From Streptomyces cylindrosporus (GTDB lineage: Bacteria > Actinomycetota > Actinomycetes > Streptomycetales > Streptomycetaceae): a DNA stretch of 64,000 nt. Shown one piece after another: positions 35,553 through 44,302 of the stretch (its first letter is position 1; each line of letters starts with the position of its first letter). The stretch is from positions 57,936 to 121,935 of the forward strand of contig NZ_JALDAY010000023.1 in the NCBI RefSeq assembly GCF_022698165.1, written 5' to 3'. The notes below the pieces were generated by a model. That model was not told the DNA's origin. It did no database searches and saw only the letters and a program-made list of their open reading frames with translations. A program made the position numbers and the translations under genes.

Positions 35553-36902
35553 CTACGGCAACACCGGATAGCTCCCCGTGTTGGTAGGCGCATGTTCCGG
35601 TAGCCACAGGACTGCCACCGCGCCCTCCGCCGGGACGTGGTCCGGGGCGCCTGCTGGGCGGACGTTGCGGAAGGTGAGGCGGGCGCCCAGGACGCGGGCC
35701 TGGCCCGCCGCGATCGTCAGGCCCAGGCCGTGGCCGTGGCCGGCGCGGTCCGTGCTGCCCGTGCGGAAGCGGCTCGGGCCCTCCGCGAGGAGGTCGGACG
35801 GGAAGCCGGGGCCGTGGTCGCGGACCCGGATCACGCGGCCCTCGACCGTGACCTGGATCGGCGGCTTGCCATGCTTGGCGGCGTTGGCGAGGAGGTTGAA
35901 CAGGACGCGTTCGAGGCGGCGCGGGTCGGTCGTCACCATCGACTCGTGGACCACCCGGACCTCGATCGCCGGGTCCTTCGCCGCCACCCGCCGGCTGACG
36001 AACTCGCCCAGCAGGATGTCCTGCAGCTCGGCCCGCTCCGAGGCCCCGTCCAGGCGGGCCACCTCCAGCACGTCCTCGACGAGGGTGCGCATGGCCTTCG
36101 CGCGGTCCAGGACGAGTTCGGTGGGGCGGCCGGGGGGCAGCAGCTCCGCCGCCGTGAGCAAACCCGTGACGGGGGTACGGAGTTCGTGGGCGATGTCCGC
36201 CGTGACCCTGCGCTCCGCCTCCAGCCGCTGCTGGAGCGCGTCCGCCATCGCGTCCACCGCGCTCGCCAGGTCGTCGGTCTCGTCCCGCACGACCCCGCCG
36301 ATCGCGTCCCGCACCCGTACGTCCGACTCACCCTTCGCCACCTGGTTCGCCGCGGCCGCCGCTTTCCGCAGCCGGCGCGAGAGCTGGCCGCCGATCAGCA
36401 CCCCCAGCGCGCTGCCGCCCAGGACGACCGCGATGGAACCGATCACCAGGGCCTGGTCGAGGTCGTTGAGGATGTCCGTGCTGCGGTCGGTCCAGTTGGT
36501 GTGGAGGGACAGGACGTGCCCGTCCTTGACCGGTACGGCGGCCCAGATGTCCGGCGAGCCGTTCGGCCGGTCGGTGATGTACGTCGCCCGCCGCCCCTCG
36601 GCGACCTTCTCCCGCAGCGCCGCCGGCAGATCGGGGGCGTCCTTCTCGATGTCGGGGAAGTTCGCCCGCCCCGACAGCTCGTAGCTGCGCTGGGCGATCC
36701 GCAGCCGCTCGTCCGCGAGCTCGCGCGCGTTGTCCAGCATCGAGACCCGCGCCGCGTTGTGCACGACCAGGCTCAGCGCGATCGCCACCAGCGCGCCCAC
36801 CAGCGCGATGGCCGCGCTGAGTTTCCAGCGCAGCCCGGTACGGATGCCGGCCGTGATGCCGCCCGTCTCGCCTGTCACCGGGTTCCGGAAGATCCCCCGC
36901 AT
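35553..36902 (-). CDS. cseC: Sensor histidine kinase CseC of the envelope-stress operon
   Basis: 449 residues. TM1 (about 25-48) and TM2 (about 151-172) flank an extracytoplasmic sensor of about 100 residues. HAMP, then HisKA with DIAHELRTPVTGLL (His239), N-box NLLANAAKHG, G1 DHGPGF and G2 GHGHGLGLTIA follow. It is the last gene of sigE-cseA-cseB-cseC, whose order and flanks match the S. coelicolor operon that senses cell-wall damage. CseC phosphorylates CseB, which activates sigE. ATG 36902 lies 17 bp after cseB. Confidence 0.93.
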   Translation of the reverse strand: MRGIFRNPVTGETGGITAGIRTGLRWKLSAAIALVGALVAIALSLVVHNAARVSMLDNARELADERLRIAQRSYELSGRANFPDIEKDAPDLPAALREKVAEGRRATYITDRPNGSPDIWAAVPVKDGHVLSLHTNWTDRSTDILNDLDQALVIGSIAVVLGGSALGVLIGGQLSRRLRKAAAAANQVAKGESDVRVRDAIGGVVRDETDDLASAVDAMADALQQRLEAERRVTADIAHELRTPVTGLLTAAELLPPGRPTELVLDRAKAMRTLVEDVLEVARLDGASERAELQDILLGEFVSRRVAAKDPAIEVRVVHESMVTTDPRRLERVLFNLLANAAKHGKPPIQVTVEGRVIRVRDHGPGFPSDLLAEGPSRFRTGSTDRAGHGHGLGLTIAAGQARVLGARLTFRNVRPAGAPDHVPAEGAVAVLWLPEHAPTNTGSYPVLP

Positions 36903-36919
36903 GTCCCCGCTGTCCCCGC

Positions 36920-37624
36920 TCAGGCCTTCAACTTGTAGCCGAAGCCGCGGACCGTCTCGATCCGGTCCTGGCCGATCTTCGTACGCAGCCGCTGCACATG
37001 GACGTCCACCACGCGGGTGTCCCCGCCCCAGCCGTAGTCCCACACGCGCTCCAGCAGCTTGTCCCGCGACAGGACCGTGCCCGGCGCCGAGGAGAACTCC
37101 AGCAGCAGCCGCATCTCGGTCGGCGTGAGCGCCACCGGCTGCCCGGCCCGGCGCACCTCCATGCCCTCGGTGTCGATCTCCAGCTCGCCGAAGGTCAGCA
37201 CCCCGCCGGAGACCTCGGGGGCGTGGTCGTCGCCCTTGTCCCCGCCGCTCGCGTGCCCGAAGCGCCGTAGCACCGCACGGATCCGTGCCACCAGCACCGC
37301 GCCGTCGAACGGCTTGGTCACGTAGTCGTCGGCGCCCGCCTCCAGGCCCAGCACCACGTCGATCGAGTCGGCCCGCGCCGACAGCATGATCACCGGCACG
37401 GTCGACTCGTCGCGGATCCGGCGGCACAGGCTCACCCCGTCGAGACCCGGCACCATGACGTCGAGCAGCGCGATGTCGGGGCGGTTCGCGCGGAACGCGT
37501 CAAGGCCCGACAGACCGTCGGGCATCGCGGTGACCGCGAAGCCGTCCCGCTCCAGGGCGAGCTGGGTGGCCTCGCGGATGACGTCGTCGTCCTCGACGAA
37601 CAGGACATGGGTCTGGTCTGCCAT
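36920..37624 (-). CDS. cseB: Response regulator CseB
   Basis: 234 residues of OmpR/PhoB type. The receiver has FVEDDD and phosphoacceptor Asp55 (IALLDVMVPGLDG), and the lysine in VTKPF. The C-terminal winged helix has LTPTEMRLLLEF and GGDTRVVDVHVQRLRTKIG. In S. coelicolor CseB drives the sigE operon promoter in response to wall stress. The frame continues upstream, but MADQTHVLFVEDD is the natural start. Confidence 0.95.
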   Translation of the reverse strand: MADQTHVLFVEDDDVIREATQLALERDGFAVTAMPDGLSGLDAFRANRPDIALLDVMVPGLDGVSLCRRIRDESTVPVIMLSARADSIDVVLGLEAGADDYVTKPFDGAVLVARIRAVLRRFGHASGGDKGDDHAPEVSGGVLTFGELEIDTEGMEVRRAGQPVALTPTEMRLLLEFSSAPGTVLSRDKLLERVWDYGWGGDTRVVDVHVQRLRTKIGQDRIETVRGFGYKLKA

Positions 37625-37685
37625 CCCGGTGCTCTCAGTTCTCGTGGGGGTGCGTGCCGATCGCTTCACTCTTACGAGGGTGACC

Positions 37686-38324
37686 CTACGAGGGCGACGA
37701 CGCGTCGCCTCCCACGGCGTTGCTGTAGTCGTTGTGCGTGCGGTACTCCTCGGTGAAGTGGTCCGCGGCCCAGCGGTACGTGATCACGTTCTCGCCGGAC
37801 GGACTCGACACCGGGTCGCCCTTCTCGTACACCTGCTTGGTCACCACCAGGTCGCCGCGGTCTATCTCCGCGTAGACCGGAGGCGCCTCGGCCTGGAACA
37901 CGTTCTCGTACCGGCCGCCCTCCTCGCGATACACGTACGAGCCGATCCCGACCGCGTCCCCGCAGGTCAGCACGTTCACCACGACGTCGTCGTCGGATCC
38001 GCCGGTCAGGTCGCCGTACGACACGTCGACGGGGTACTCGTCGGCGACGCACGGCTTCAGCTCCTGTTTGACCTCCGTCGAGACCGCGGGGTCGTCCTTG
38101 ACGAGCTTGACCGCGTCCACGCGCGTGGTCTTCGACGGGCTGGGCGTGATGGTGGGGGTGGCCGCGGCACCGGCCACCGATTCGGCGTGCGCCGGGCCCT
38201 CGTCACGGGCTCCGGTGCCGCCGGTCGCGCAGGCGGAGACGAACAGGGCGAGGGCGGCGAGCACGGCCACCGCCGTGAACGCCGCCTGCAAGGTCCCTCG
38301 GCCCGAGTCCGTCAGACCGCGCAA
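37686..38324 (-). CDS. cseA: Lipoprotein CseA, negative regulator in the sigE operon
   Basis: 212 residues. The N-terminal hydrophobic signal ends in FVSAC, a lipobox-like lipidation site (Cys32), followed by a Thr/Pro-rich linker and a secreted domain with two further Cys (KPCVADEY, LTCGD) that may pair. CseA sits on the outer face of the membrane and in S. coelicolor dampens CseC signalling. Start taken as TTG at 38324, inside the sigE stop region, giving a 13-bp overlap. A shorter TTG start at 38291 is less likely, as it removes the n-region. Confidence 0.88.
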   Translation of the reverse strand: MRGLTDSGRGTLQAAFTAVAVLAALALFVSACATGGTGARDEGPAHAESVAGAAATPTITPSPSKTTRVDAVKLVKDDPAVSTEVKQELKPCVADEYPVDVSYGDLTGGSDDDVVVNVLTCGDAVGIGSYVYREEGGRYENVFQAEAPPVYAEIDRGDLVVTKQVYEKGDPVSSPSGENVITYRWAADHFTEEYRTHNDYSNAVGGDASSPS

Positions 38325-38851
38325 CGCTCCCGCTCCTCACGCTCCAGCGCGCGTGCGTCCAGATCGCGGCTCTCCAGCTCCTCGCGGAGCCGGGCGAGCG
38401 CCCGGTGCAGCGTGCTCTTGACCGTTCCGGCCGACATGCCGAGTGCGGCGGCCGTCTCCTCCGTGGACATCTGCTCCCAGTGTCGCAGGACGACCACACT
38501 GCGCTGCTTCGGTGCGAGGACTTTCATGATGTCCATGAGAAGCGCCCGGTCCGCGTGCTGTTCGGTCGAGTCGTCGACGCTCGCGTCCGGCAGCTGCTCG
38601 GTGGGGACCTCGTCGAGCTTCCGGGCCCGCCACCACTCGGTACGTGTGTTGATCATGACCCGGCGCAGGTACGCGTCCGCGAGCCGCTTGTCCGCGATGC
38701 CCTCCCAGCGGCCGTACGTCCGTACGAGCGCCGTCTGGAGGAGGTCCTGCGCGTCCACCGGGTCCGGGACCAGCCGGCGGGCACTGCGCAGCAGCGCGTC
38801 CTGCCGGGTGCGGACGTACTCCTCGAACTCGAGCACCTCGCCCTGCGCCAT
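38312..38851 (-). CDS. sigE: ECF RNA polymerase sigma factor SigE
   Basis: 179 residues. Sigma region 2 (DALLRSARRLVPDPVDAQDLLQTALVRTYGRW) and region 4 (LAPKQRSVVVLRHWEQMSTEETAAALGMSAGTVKSTLHRAL). There is no zinc anti-sigma gene next to it; control in this family is transcriptional through CseBC. It directs envelope-stress genes. GGGAGG lies about 9 bp before ATG 38851. First gene of the operon; 230 bp without a gene separate it from mutY and should hold the CseB-dependent promoter. Confidence 0.95.
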   Translation of the reverse strand: MAQGEVLEFEEYVRTRQDALLRSARRLVPDPVDAQDLLQTALVRTYGRWEGIADKRLADAYLRRVMINTRTEWWRARKLDEVPTEQLPDASVDDSTEQHADRALLMDIMKVLAPKQRSVVVLRHWEQMSTEETAAALGMSAGTVKSTLHRALARLREELESRDLDARALEREERERCAV

Positions 38852-39081
38852 GTCGAACCGCCTCCCGTTCCCCGTTCCCGGCCGGCCCTTTTCGCCGTCG
38901 GTGTCTTCCGTGGGAATGAAGCTACGGAGGCTTTGTGACGGGGCTGTCCGAAGCAGCGCTCGGCTGGCAATCGGCTGTCCGTCGGTTGTGTAACGGACGT
39001 AGGCGCGGGGTAAAGAGGCGCACCGAATCGGCCCGGTATGGGGCGATTCGGGGAGGCGGTGGTCTGTGACGGGGCGGCGGT

Positions 39082-39999
39082 TTATGTCAGCGGGAGGCGA
39101 TACAGACCCCCCGGCAGGGGCTCCACGAGCCCGTCCGACACAAGGCCGTCCAGGGCCCGCGCGCGCTGTACCGGCTCGTGCCACACCCGGTCCAGGACGG
39201 GCTGCGGGACCGGTCCATGGGCCTCACGGAGTACGGCGAGCAGCTTGCCGCGGACCTGGCGGTCGGTGCCGGCGTACGTCTGGCCCTTGCGCGGCGGGCC
39301 GTCGTGCTGCGGCTTGCCCGCGGCCCGCCAGGCGCAGCTCGACGCGATCGGGCAGCGGTGGCAGGACTCGTTCTTCGCGGTGCAGATCAGGGCGCCGAGT
39401 TCCATGGAGGCCGCGGCCCAGCGGGAGGCCGTGCGCTCGTCCTCGGGCAACAGGGCGCGGGCCAGCCTGCGTTCGGCGGCCGTGGTGGCGTTCGGGGGGT
39501 ACTGGACGCCGGTGACCGCGCGGGCCAGGACCCGGCGGACGTTGGTGTCCAGGACGGGGTGGCGCTGGCCGTAGGCGAAGGAGGCGACCGCCGCCGCCGT
39601 GTACTCGCCGATGCCGGGCAGGGCGAGGAGCTGGGCGTGGTCGGTGGGGACGTCGCCGCCGTGCCGTTCCGTTATGGCCAGGGCGGCGCCGTGCAGGCGC
39701 AGGGCGCGGCGCGGGTAGCCGAGGCGGCCCCAGGCCCGGACGGCCTCGCCGGGGGGCTCCTCGGCCAGGTCGGCGGGGCGGGGCCAGCGGGAGAGCCACT
39801 GCTCGTAGACCGGCAGGACGCGGGCGACCGGCGTCTGCTGGAGCATGAACTCGCTGACCATCACTCCCCAGGAGCCGGCGTCCGGGCGGCGCCACGGCAG
39901 GTCGCGGGCGTTGTCCTCGAACCAGTCGATGACGGGGGAGTGGAGGGCCGGGGCCTGGACGGGGGCGGCGGCTTCGGGGGTGTTCGTGAGCGCAGTCAT
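39082..39999 (-). CDS. mutY: A/G-specific adenine glycosylase
   Basis: 305 residues. Removes adenine mispaired with 8-oxoguanine. The HhH-GPD core has SEFMLQQTPVARV, the hairpin LPGIGEYTAAAVASFAYG and catalytic Asp in VLDTNVRRVL. Four Cys (CTAKNESCHRCPIASSC) form the 4Fe-4S cluster. The C-terminal 8-oxoG-recognition domain is much shorter than in E. coli MutY, ending LVEPLPGGLYRLPLT, as in many actinobacteria. Divergent from the Ser/Gly-rich membrane protein. Confidence 0.93.
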   Translation of the reverse strand: MTALTNTPEAAAPVQAPALHSPVIDWFEDNARDLPWRRPDAGSWGVMVSEFMLQQTPVARVLPVYEQWLSRWPRPADLAEEPPGEAVRAWGRLGYPRRALRLHGAALAITERHGGDVPTDHAQLLALPGIGEYTAAAVASFAYGQRHPVLDTNVRRVLARAVTGVQYPPNATTAAERRLARALLPEDERTASRWAAASMELGALICTAKNESCHRCPIASSCAWRAAGKPQHDGPPRKGQTYAGTDRQVRGKLLAVLREAHGPVPQPVLDRVWHEPVQRARALDGLVSDGLVEPLPGGLYRLPLT

Positions 40000-40154
40000 G
40001 GCATTCCGATCCTGCCATGGGCCGCGGGGGTTGGGCCGCGCTTGCGGCCGCGGTGCGTCGCGGGCGTCGCAGCCGGGATGATGATCCGGAAAAGTTGACG
40101 TACCGGCGGCGGGTGGGGCAAGCGAACGCGCCGATCTCTCGTACAGTTTGCGCC

Positions 40155-40988
40155 GTGGGATCTCTGCGCAATCCTGTCGGGCCGCTTCCCTCCTCCATCT
40201 ACTGGCGCCGGAGGGTCGTACTGCTGTCTGTCCTGGGCGTGTTGGCGCTGCTCATCGTCTGGATCGTGACGTCGGGCGGCGGTGGCGGCAAGAAGGACGA
40301 CGGGGCCAACGGCAAGACGCCCGCGCCCACCATCAGTGCGGGGCCGTCGAGTTCGGGGCCCGCGATCAGTCAAGCGCCGGGCGGGCGCGACGAGTCGAGC
40401 AGTGGCGGCACCGGCGGCGGTACCGGCGGGGATTCCAGCGGGTCGGATTCCGGGGGCGGTTCGGGGACTTCGGGTACGTCCGGCTCCGGCGGGTCGGAGG
40501 GTGCCGGCTCGGGTGGGGTCGCGGGTGGCGGCTCGGGCAGCGGGGTCGGGCAGAACGACACCGTTCCCGCCGGGTCGACCTTGCCCAACTGCACCGCCGG
40601 AGCCGTGAAGTTGAGCGTGCGCAGTCTGCACAACACCTACGGGCCCGAGGACACGCCCACCCTGTTGCTGACCGCGACCAACTCGTCCGCCAGTGACTGC
40701 AAGGTCGATCTCGGGCCCAAGAGCGCCGTGTTGACGATCTCGAAGTCGAGCAGCAGCGACGACGTCTACTGGTCCTCCGCCGACTGCCCGAAGACTGCCG
40801 GGAGTCTGCTGTTCCGGGCGCCCGCCGGCAGCAGCATCACCTACACCGTGAAGTGGGACCGCAAGCCGAGTGCCCCGGAGTGCGCCACGCCGCCGGCCGG
40901 GTCGGCGGCGGCGGGCACCTATCTGGTGGAGCTGACGGCCTCCGGGTTCGCCAAGGGCCAGACGTCGTTCGTGCTGGACGACGACTGA
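40155..40988 (+). CDS. Membrane-anchored Gly/Ser-rich surface protein
   Basis: 277 residues, GTG start. A short cytoplasmic N terminus, one transmembrane helix (about 20-40), a long Gly/Ser/Thr low-complexity stalk (about 42-140), then a compact extracellular beta-rich domain with three Cys (NCTAGAVKLSVRSLHNTYGPEDTP, SDCKVDLGP, ADCPKTAGS in pieces) that resembles an Ig-like fold. TACAGT about 9 bp before the GTG suggests leaderless transcription. Function unknown; it is divergent from mutY. Confidence 0.75.
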   Translation: MGSLRNPVGPLPSSIYWRRRVVLLSVLGVLALLIVWIVTSGGGGGKKDDGANGKTPAPTISAGPSSSGPAISQAPGGRDESSSGGTGGGTGGDSSGSDSGGGSGTSGTSGSGGSEGAGSGGVAGGGSGSGVGQNDTVPAGSTLPNCTAGAVKLSVRSLHNTYGPEDTPTLLLTATNSSASDCKVDLGPKSAVLTISKSSSSDDVYWSSADCPKTAGSLLFRAPAGSSITYTVKWDRKPSAPECATPPAGSAAAGTYLVELTASGFAKGQTSFVLDDD

Positions 40989-41000
40989 GGGCCGCTCGGG

Positions 41001-41336
41001 TCAGTTGAGGGCGGCCGGGGCCGGGGTGCCGTAGAACGTGATCGCGGGCCAGCCGCGGGTGGCCAGGAAGGCGTTGAGGGCGTTCGCCACGTCGATCGGG
41101 TCGACCTTGCTGCCCGCGACGCTTGTGTCGCAGCTCACGCGGAAGTGGATGCTCACGTTTCCGGCGCCCTCGCTGTAGACGGGGTCAGGGAGGGTGGCTG
41201 TGCCGCTGAACTCGGTGTCCGGGGGGAACTCGGGTGTCGAGGTCTCGTCGTCCGCCGCCTGGGCGGAGGTGGTGGTGCCTAGGGCCGCGGCTGCCGCCGT
41301 CGTTCCGGAGTATCCGAGCAGCGCGCGTCTGGACAT
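41001..41336 (-). CDS. Small Tat-exported protein
   Basis: 111 residues. A twin-arginine signal (SRRALLGYSGTTAAAAALG, cut probably after SAQA near residue 28) leads into a short Asp/Thr-rich segment and a small domain (NVSIHFRVSCDTSVAGSKVDPIDVANALNAFL in pieces). One Cys only. A TTG at 41345 would add three residues and has AGGGGG closer by; ATG 41336 is kept. Convergent with the preceding surface protein gene. Unknown function. Confidence 0.72.
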   Translation of the reverse strand: MSRRALLGYSGTTAAAAALGTTTSAQAADDETSTPEFPPDTEFSGTATLPDPVYSEGAGNVSIHFRVSCDTSVAGSKVDPIDVANALNAFLATRGWPAITFYGTPAPAALN

Positions 41337-41457
41337 GCTGGTCAAGGTGCCCCCTCGTGTGTCGCCTGCCGTGCCGCGTTCGAGCGTATGCGCGGTTTTG
41401 TGGCGGGTGGGGCTGAACGGCAGCGTCCGTAAGTGGAGGGGGCGCGGGGCCGGTTGG

Positions 41458-42582
41458 TTACACGTAGCGTTCCAGGATCGAGCTCTCCGCCAGGCGGGAG
41501 AGGCCCTCGCGGACGCTTCGGGCCCGGGCCTCGCCGACGCCGTCGACCGTCTGGAGGTCGTCGACGCTCGCCGCGAGGAGCTTCTGCAGGCCGCCGAAGT
41601 GCTCCACCAGGCGGTCGATGATGGCGCCGGGGAGGCGGGGGACCTTGGCCAGGAGGCGGAAGCCGCGGGGGGAGACCGCCGAGTCCAGGGCCTCCGGGGA
41701 GCCCGTGTAGCCCAACGCCCTCGCCACCGTGGGCAGTTCCAGGAGCTCCGCGTGGGTGAGCGCGTCGAGTTCGTAGAGGGCCTCGTCGACCGTGCGGGAG
41801 CGCTTGGCGGTGGGCTCGGGGACGTAGTCCCGGACCACGAGTTCGCGCTCGGGTTCCACGCCCGCGATCAGCTCGTCCAGCTGGAGGGCCAGGAGGCGGC
41901 CGTCGGTGCCGAGTTCCACGACGTACTCGGCGATCTCCGTCGCGATGCGGCGGACCATCTCCAGGCGCTGGGCCACGGCCGAGACGTCCCGGACCGTCAC
42001 CAGGTCCTCGATCTCCAGGGCCGAGAGGGTGCCCGCCACCTCGTCCAGGCGGAGCTTGTAGCGCTCCAGCGTGGCCAGGGCCTGGTTGGCCCGGGAGAGG
42101 ATCGCGGCCGAGTCCTCCAGGACGCGGCGCTGGCCGTCCACGTACAGCGCGATCAGGCGCATGGACTGGGAGACGGAGACCACCGGGAAGCCGACCTGCT
42201 TGGAGATGCGGTCGGCCGTGCGGTGGCGGGTGCCCGTCTCCTCCGTGGGGATCGTCGCGTCCGGGACGAACTGGACGCCCGCGCGGAGGATCTTCGAGAG
42301 GTCGGAGGAGACCACGATCCCGCCGTCGAGCTTGCACAGCTCACGCAGGCGGGTGGCCGTGAACTCCACGTCCAGGACGAAACCGCCCGTGGACATGGCT
42401 TCCACCGTCTTGTCGAAACCGAGGACGACGAGTCCGCCGGTGTTGCCGCGGAGCACGCGCTCCAGGCCGTCACGCATCGCCGTGCCGGGAGCCACGGCGC
42501 TCAGTGAGGCGCGCATCAGGCCATCGGCACCGGAACTCCCGCCGGACTTTCCGGGAGCTGCCGCCCGGTCGTTGGCTGCCAC
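41458..42582 (-). CDS. disA: DNA-integrity scanning protein, diadenylate cyclase DisA
   Basis: 374 residues, GTG start with GGAGG about 7 bp before it. Makes the messenger c-di-AMP. The N-terminal DAC domain has LDGGIVVSSD where other DisA proteins have DGA, and the RHR motif in GTRHRTADR. A central helical spine and a C-terminal helix-hairpin-helix DNA-binding domain (VDDLQTVDGVGEARARSVREGL) follow. It lies 81 bp downstream of radA on the same strand, the pairing seen in firmicutes, where RadA binds and inhibits DisA. Confidence 0.95.
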   Translation of the reverse strand: MAANDRAAAPGKSGGSSGADGLMRASLSAVAPGTAMRDGLERVLRGNTGGLVVLGFDKTVEAMSTGGFVLDVEFTATRLRELCKLDGGIVVSSDLSKILRAGVQFVPDATIPTEETGTRHRTADRISKQVGFPVVSVSQSMRLIALYVDGQRRVLEDSAAILSRANQALATLERYKLRLDEVAGTLSALEIEDLVTVRDVSAVAQRLEMVRRIATEIAEYVVELGTDGRLLALQLDELIAGVEPERELVVRDYVPEPTAKRSRTVDEALYELDALTHAELLELPTVARALGYTGSPEALDSAVSPRGFRLLAKVPRLPGAIIDRLVEHFGGLQKLLAASVDDLQTVDGVGEARARSVREGLSRLAESSILERYV

Positions 42583-42663
42583 TGCACTCCTCCGGTCGCA
42601 GGTTCTGGGGCGCCCCCGTGTCGCGTGTTTTCTTCGCACGGACGGGCGAGACCAGGGCAAAGT

Positions 42664-44073
42664 CTACCGGCGGTCCTCCTCGTCCCGTGGGGCCTCTCGG
42701 CGACGGGAGCGCGGAAGGACTCTCAGGGCGTCCCCTATGTCGGCGACTTCCAGGACCTTCATACCCGGAGGGATCTTGCCGGGATCGCCCGGAACGAGCG
42801 CGTGCGTGAAGCCCAGACGGTGTGCCTCGGAGAGCCTGCGCTGGACGCCCGTGACCCGTCTGACCTCGCCCGCGAGGCCCACCTCGCCGATCGCGACCAG
42901 GTTCTTCGGCAGAGGGGTGTCGCTCGCCGCGGAGGCCAGGGCCAGGGCGATCGCGAGGTCCGCGGCCGGCTCGGAGAGCTTCACTCCGCCCACGGTCGCG
43001 GAGTAGATGTCCCGCTTGCCCAGGGCGCTGATCCGCCCGCGCTGCTCCAGGACGGCGAGCATCATCGAGACACGGGAGGTCTCCAGGCCGGAGGTGGTGC
43101 GGCGGGGGGACGGGATCTGTGAGTCGACCGTGAGCGCCTGGACTTCGGCGACCAGAGGGCGACGGCCCTCCAGCGTGACCGTCAGACAGGTACCGGGGAC
43201 CGGTTCGTCACGTCGTGTCAGGAAAAGTCCGCTCGGGTCGGCCAGGCCTGTGATGCCCTCGTCGTGCAGTTCGAAGCAGCCGACCTCGTCCGTGGCGCCG
43301 TAGCGGTTCTTGACGCCCCGGACCAGGCGCAGACGGGCGTGCCGGTCGCCCTCGAAGTGCAGCACCACGTCCACCAGGTGTTCCAGGAGGCGCGGGCCCG
43401 CGATCGCGCCGTCCTTGGTGACATGGCCCACAAGGAGGGTGGACATGCCGCGCTCCTTGGACGCGCGGATGAGCGCGCCCGCGACCTCGCGGACCTGGGC
43501 CATGCCACCCGGGGCGCCGTCGATCTCCGGGGACGCGACGGTCTGCACGGAGTCCAGGATCAGCAGCGACGGCTTCACGGCGTCCAAGTGGCCGAGCACC
43601 GCGGCCAGATCGGTCTCGGCCGCGAGGTAGAGGTGGTCGTCGAGAGCCTTGATGCGGTCGGCCCGCAGGCGGACCTGGCTCGCCGACTCCTCTCCCGTGA
43701 CGTACAGAGTGGGGTGCTCGTCGCTCGCCGACTTCGCGGCCACGTCGAGCAGGAGGGTCGACTTGCCGACGCCGGGCTCGCCCGCGAGCAGCACGACCGC
43801 GCCGGGGACCAGGCCGCCGCCGAGCACGCGGTCCAGCTCGGCGACGCCGGTGGAGCGGGCGGTGGCCTGGCGGCCGTCCACCTGACCGATGGGCACGGCG
43901 GAGGTGGTGACGCGGCCCGGTGTCGTCGTACGGACCGCGGGCGCGCCGTACTCCTCGATCGTCCCCCAGGCCTGGCACTCGGGGCAGCGGCCGAGCCACT
44001 TGGCCGTCTGCCAGCCGCACTCCGTGCAGCGGTAGGAGGGCCGTTCCTTGGCGGTTTTGGTACGGGCAGCCAT
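42664..44073 (-). CDS. radA: DNA repair protein RadA (Sms)
   Basis: 469 residues. The N-terminal C4 zinc finger is YRCTECGWQTAKWLGRCPEC. The RecA-like ATPase has Walker A GEPGVGKS and the RadA-specific KNRYG motif. The C-terminal Lon-protease-like domain has VGGVKLSEPAADLAIALAL. It drives branch migration in recombination repair. ATG 44073 gives the zinc finger close to the start as in the family. It precedes disA in a probable operon linking recombination and c-di-AMP. Confidence 0.96.
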   Translation of the reverse strand: MAARTKTAKERPSYRCTECGWQTAKWLGRCPECQAWGTIEEYGAPAVRTTTPGRVTTSAVPIGQVDGRQATARSTGVAELDRVLGGGLVPGAVVLLAGEPGVGKSTLLLDVAAKSASDEHPTLYVTGEESASQVRLRADRIKALDDHLYLAAETDLAAVLGHLDAVKPSLLILDSVQTVASPEIDGAPGGMAQVREVAGALIRASKERGMSTLLVGHVTKDGAIAGPRLLEHLVDVVLHFEGDRHARLRLVRGVKNRYGATDEVGCFELHDEGITGLADPSGLFLTRRDEPVPGTCLTVTLEGRRPLVAEVQALTVDSQIPSPRRTTSGLETSRVSMMLAVLEQRGRISALGKRDIYSATVGGVKLSEPAADLAIALALASAASDTPLPKNLVAIGEVGLAGEVRRVTGVQRRLSEAHRLGFTHALVPGDPGKIPPGMKVLEVADIGDALRVLPRSRRREAPRDEEDRR

Positions 44074-44302
44074 GCCGAGAACGGTAACCGGGGGCACTGA
44101 CAACGCGAGTGCCGGTGGGCGGGGGCGCGCGTCACCGGACGGCCGCGCCTCCGGGTCCACCGGCGCCAACAAGCCACTCCCGCCCCGAACCAGCCACGGA
44201 ATGAAGGGTTCCTGTCCCCTTATGAGGGATCGTTTCACCCGTACGGAGTAAATGTGCTCAAGGGGGCAGAAGGGCCTGCTCTCCGGCGCCTACGGTCCAC
44301 GG

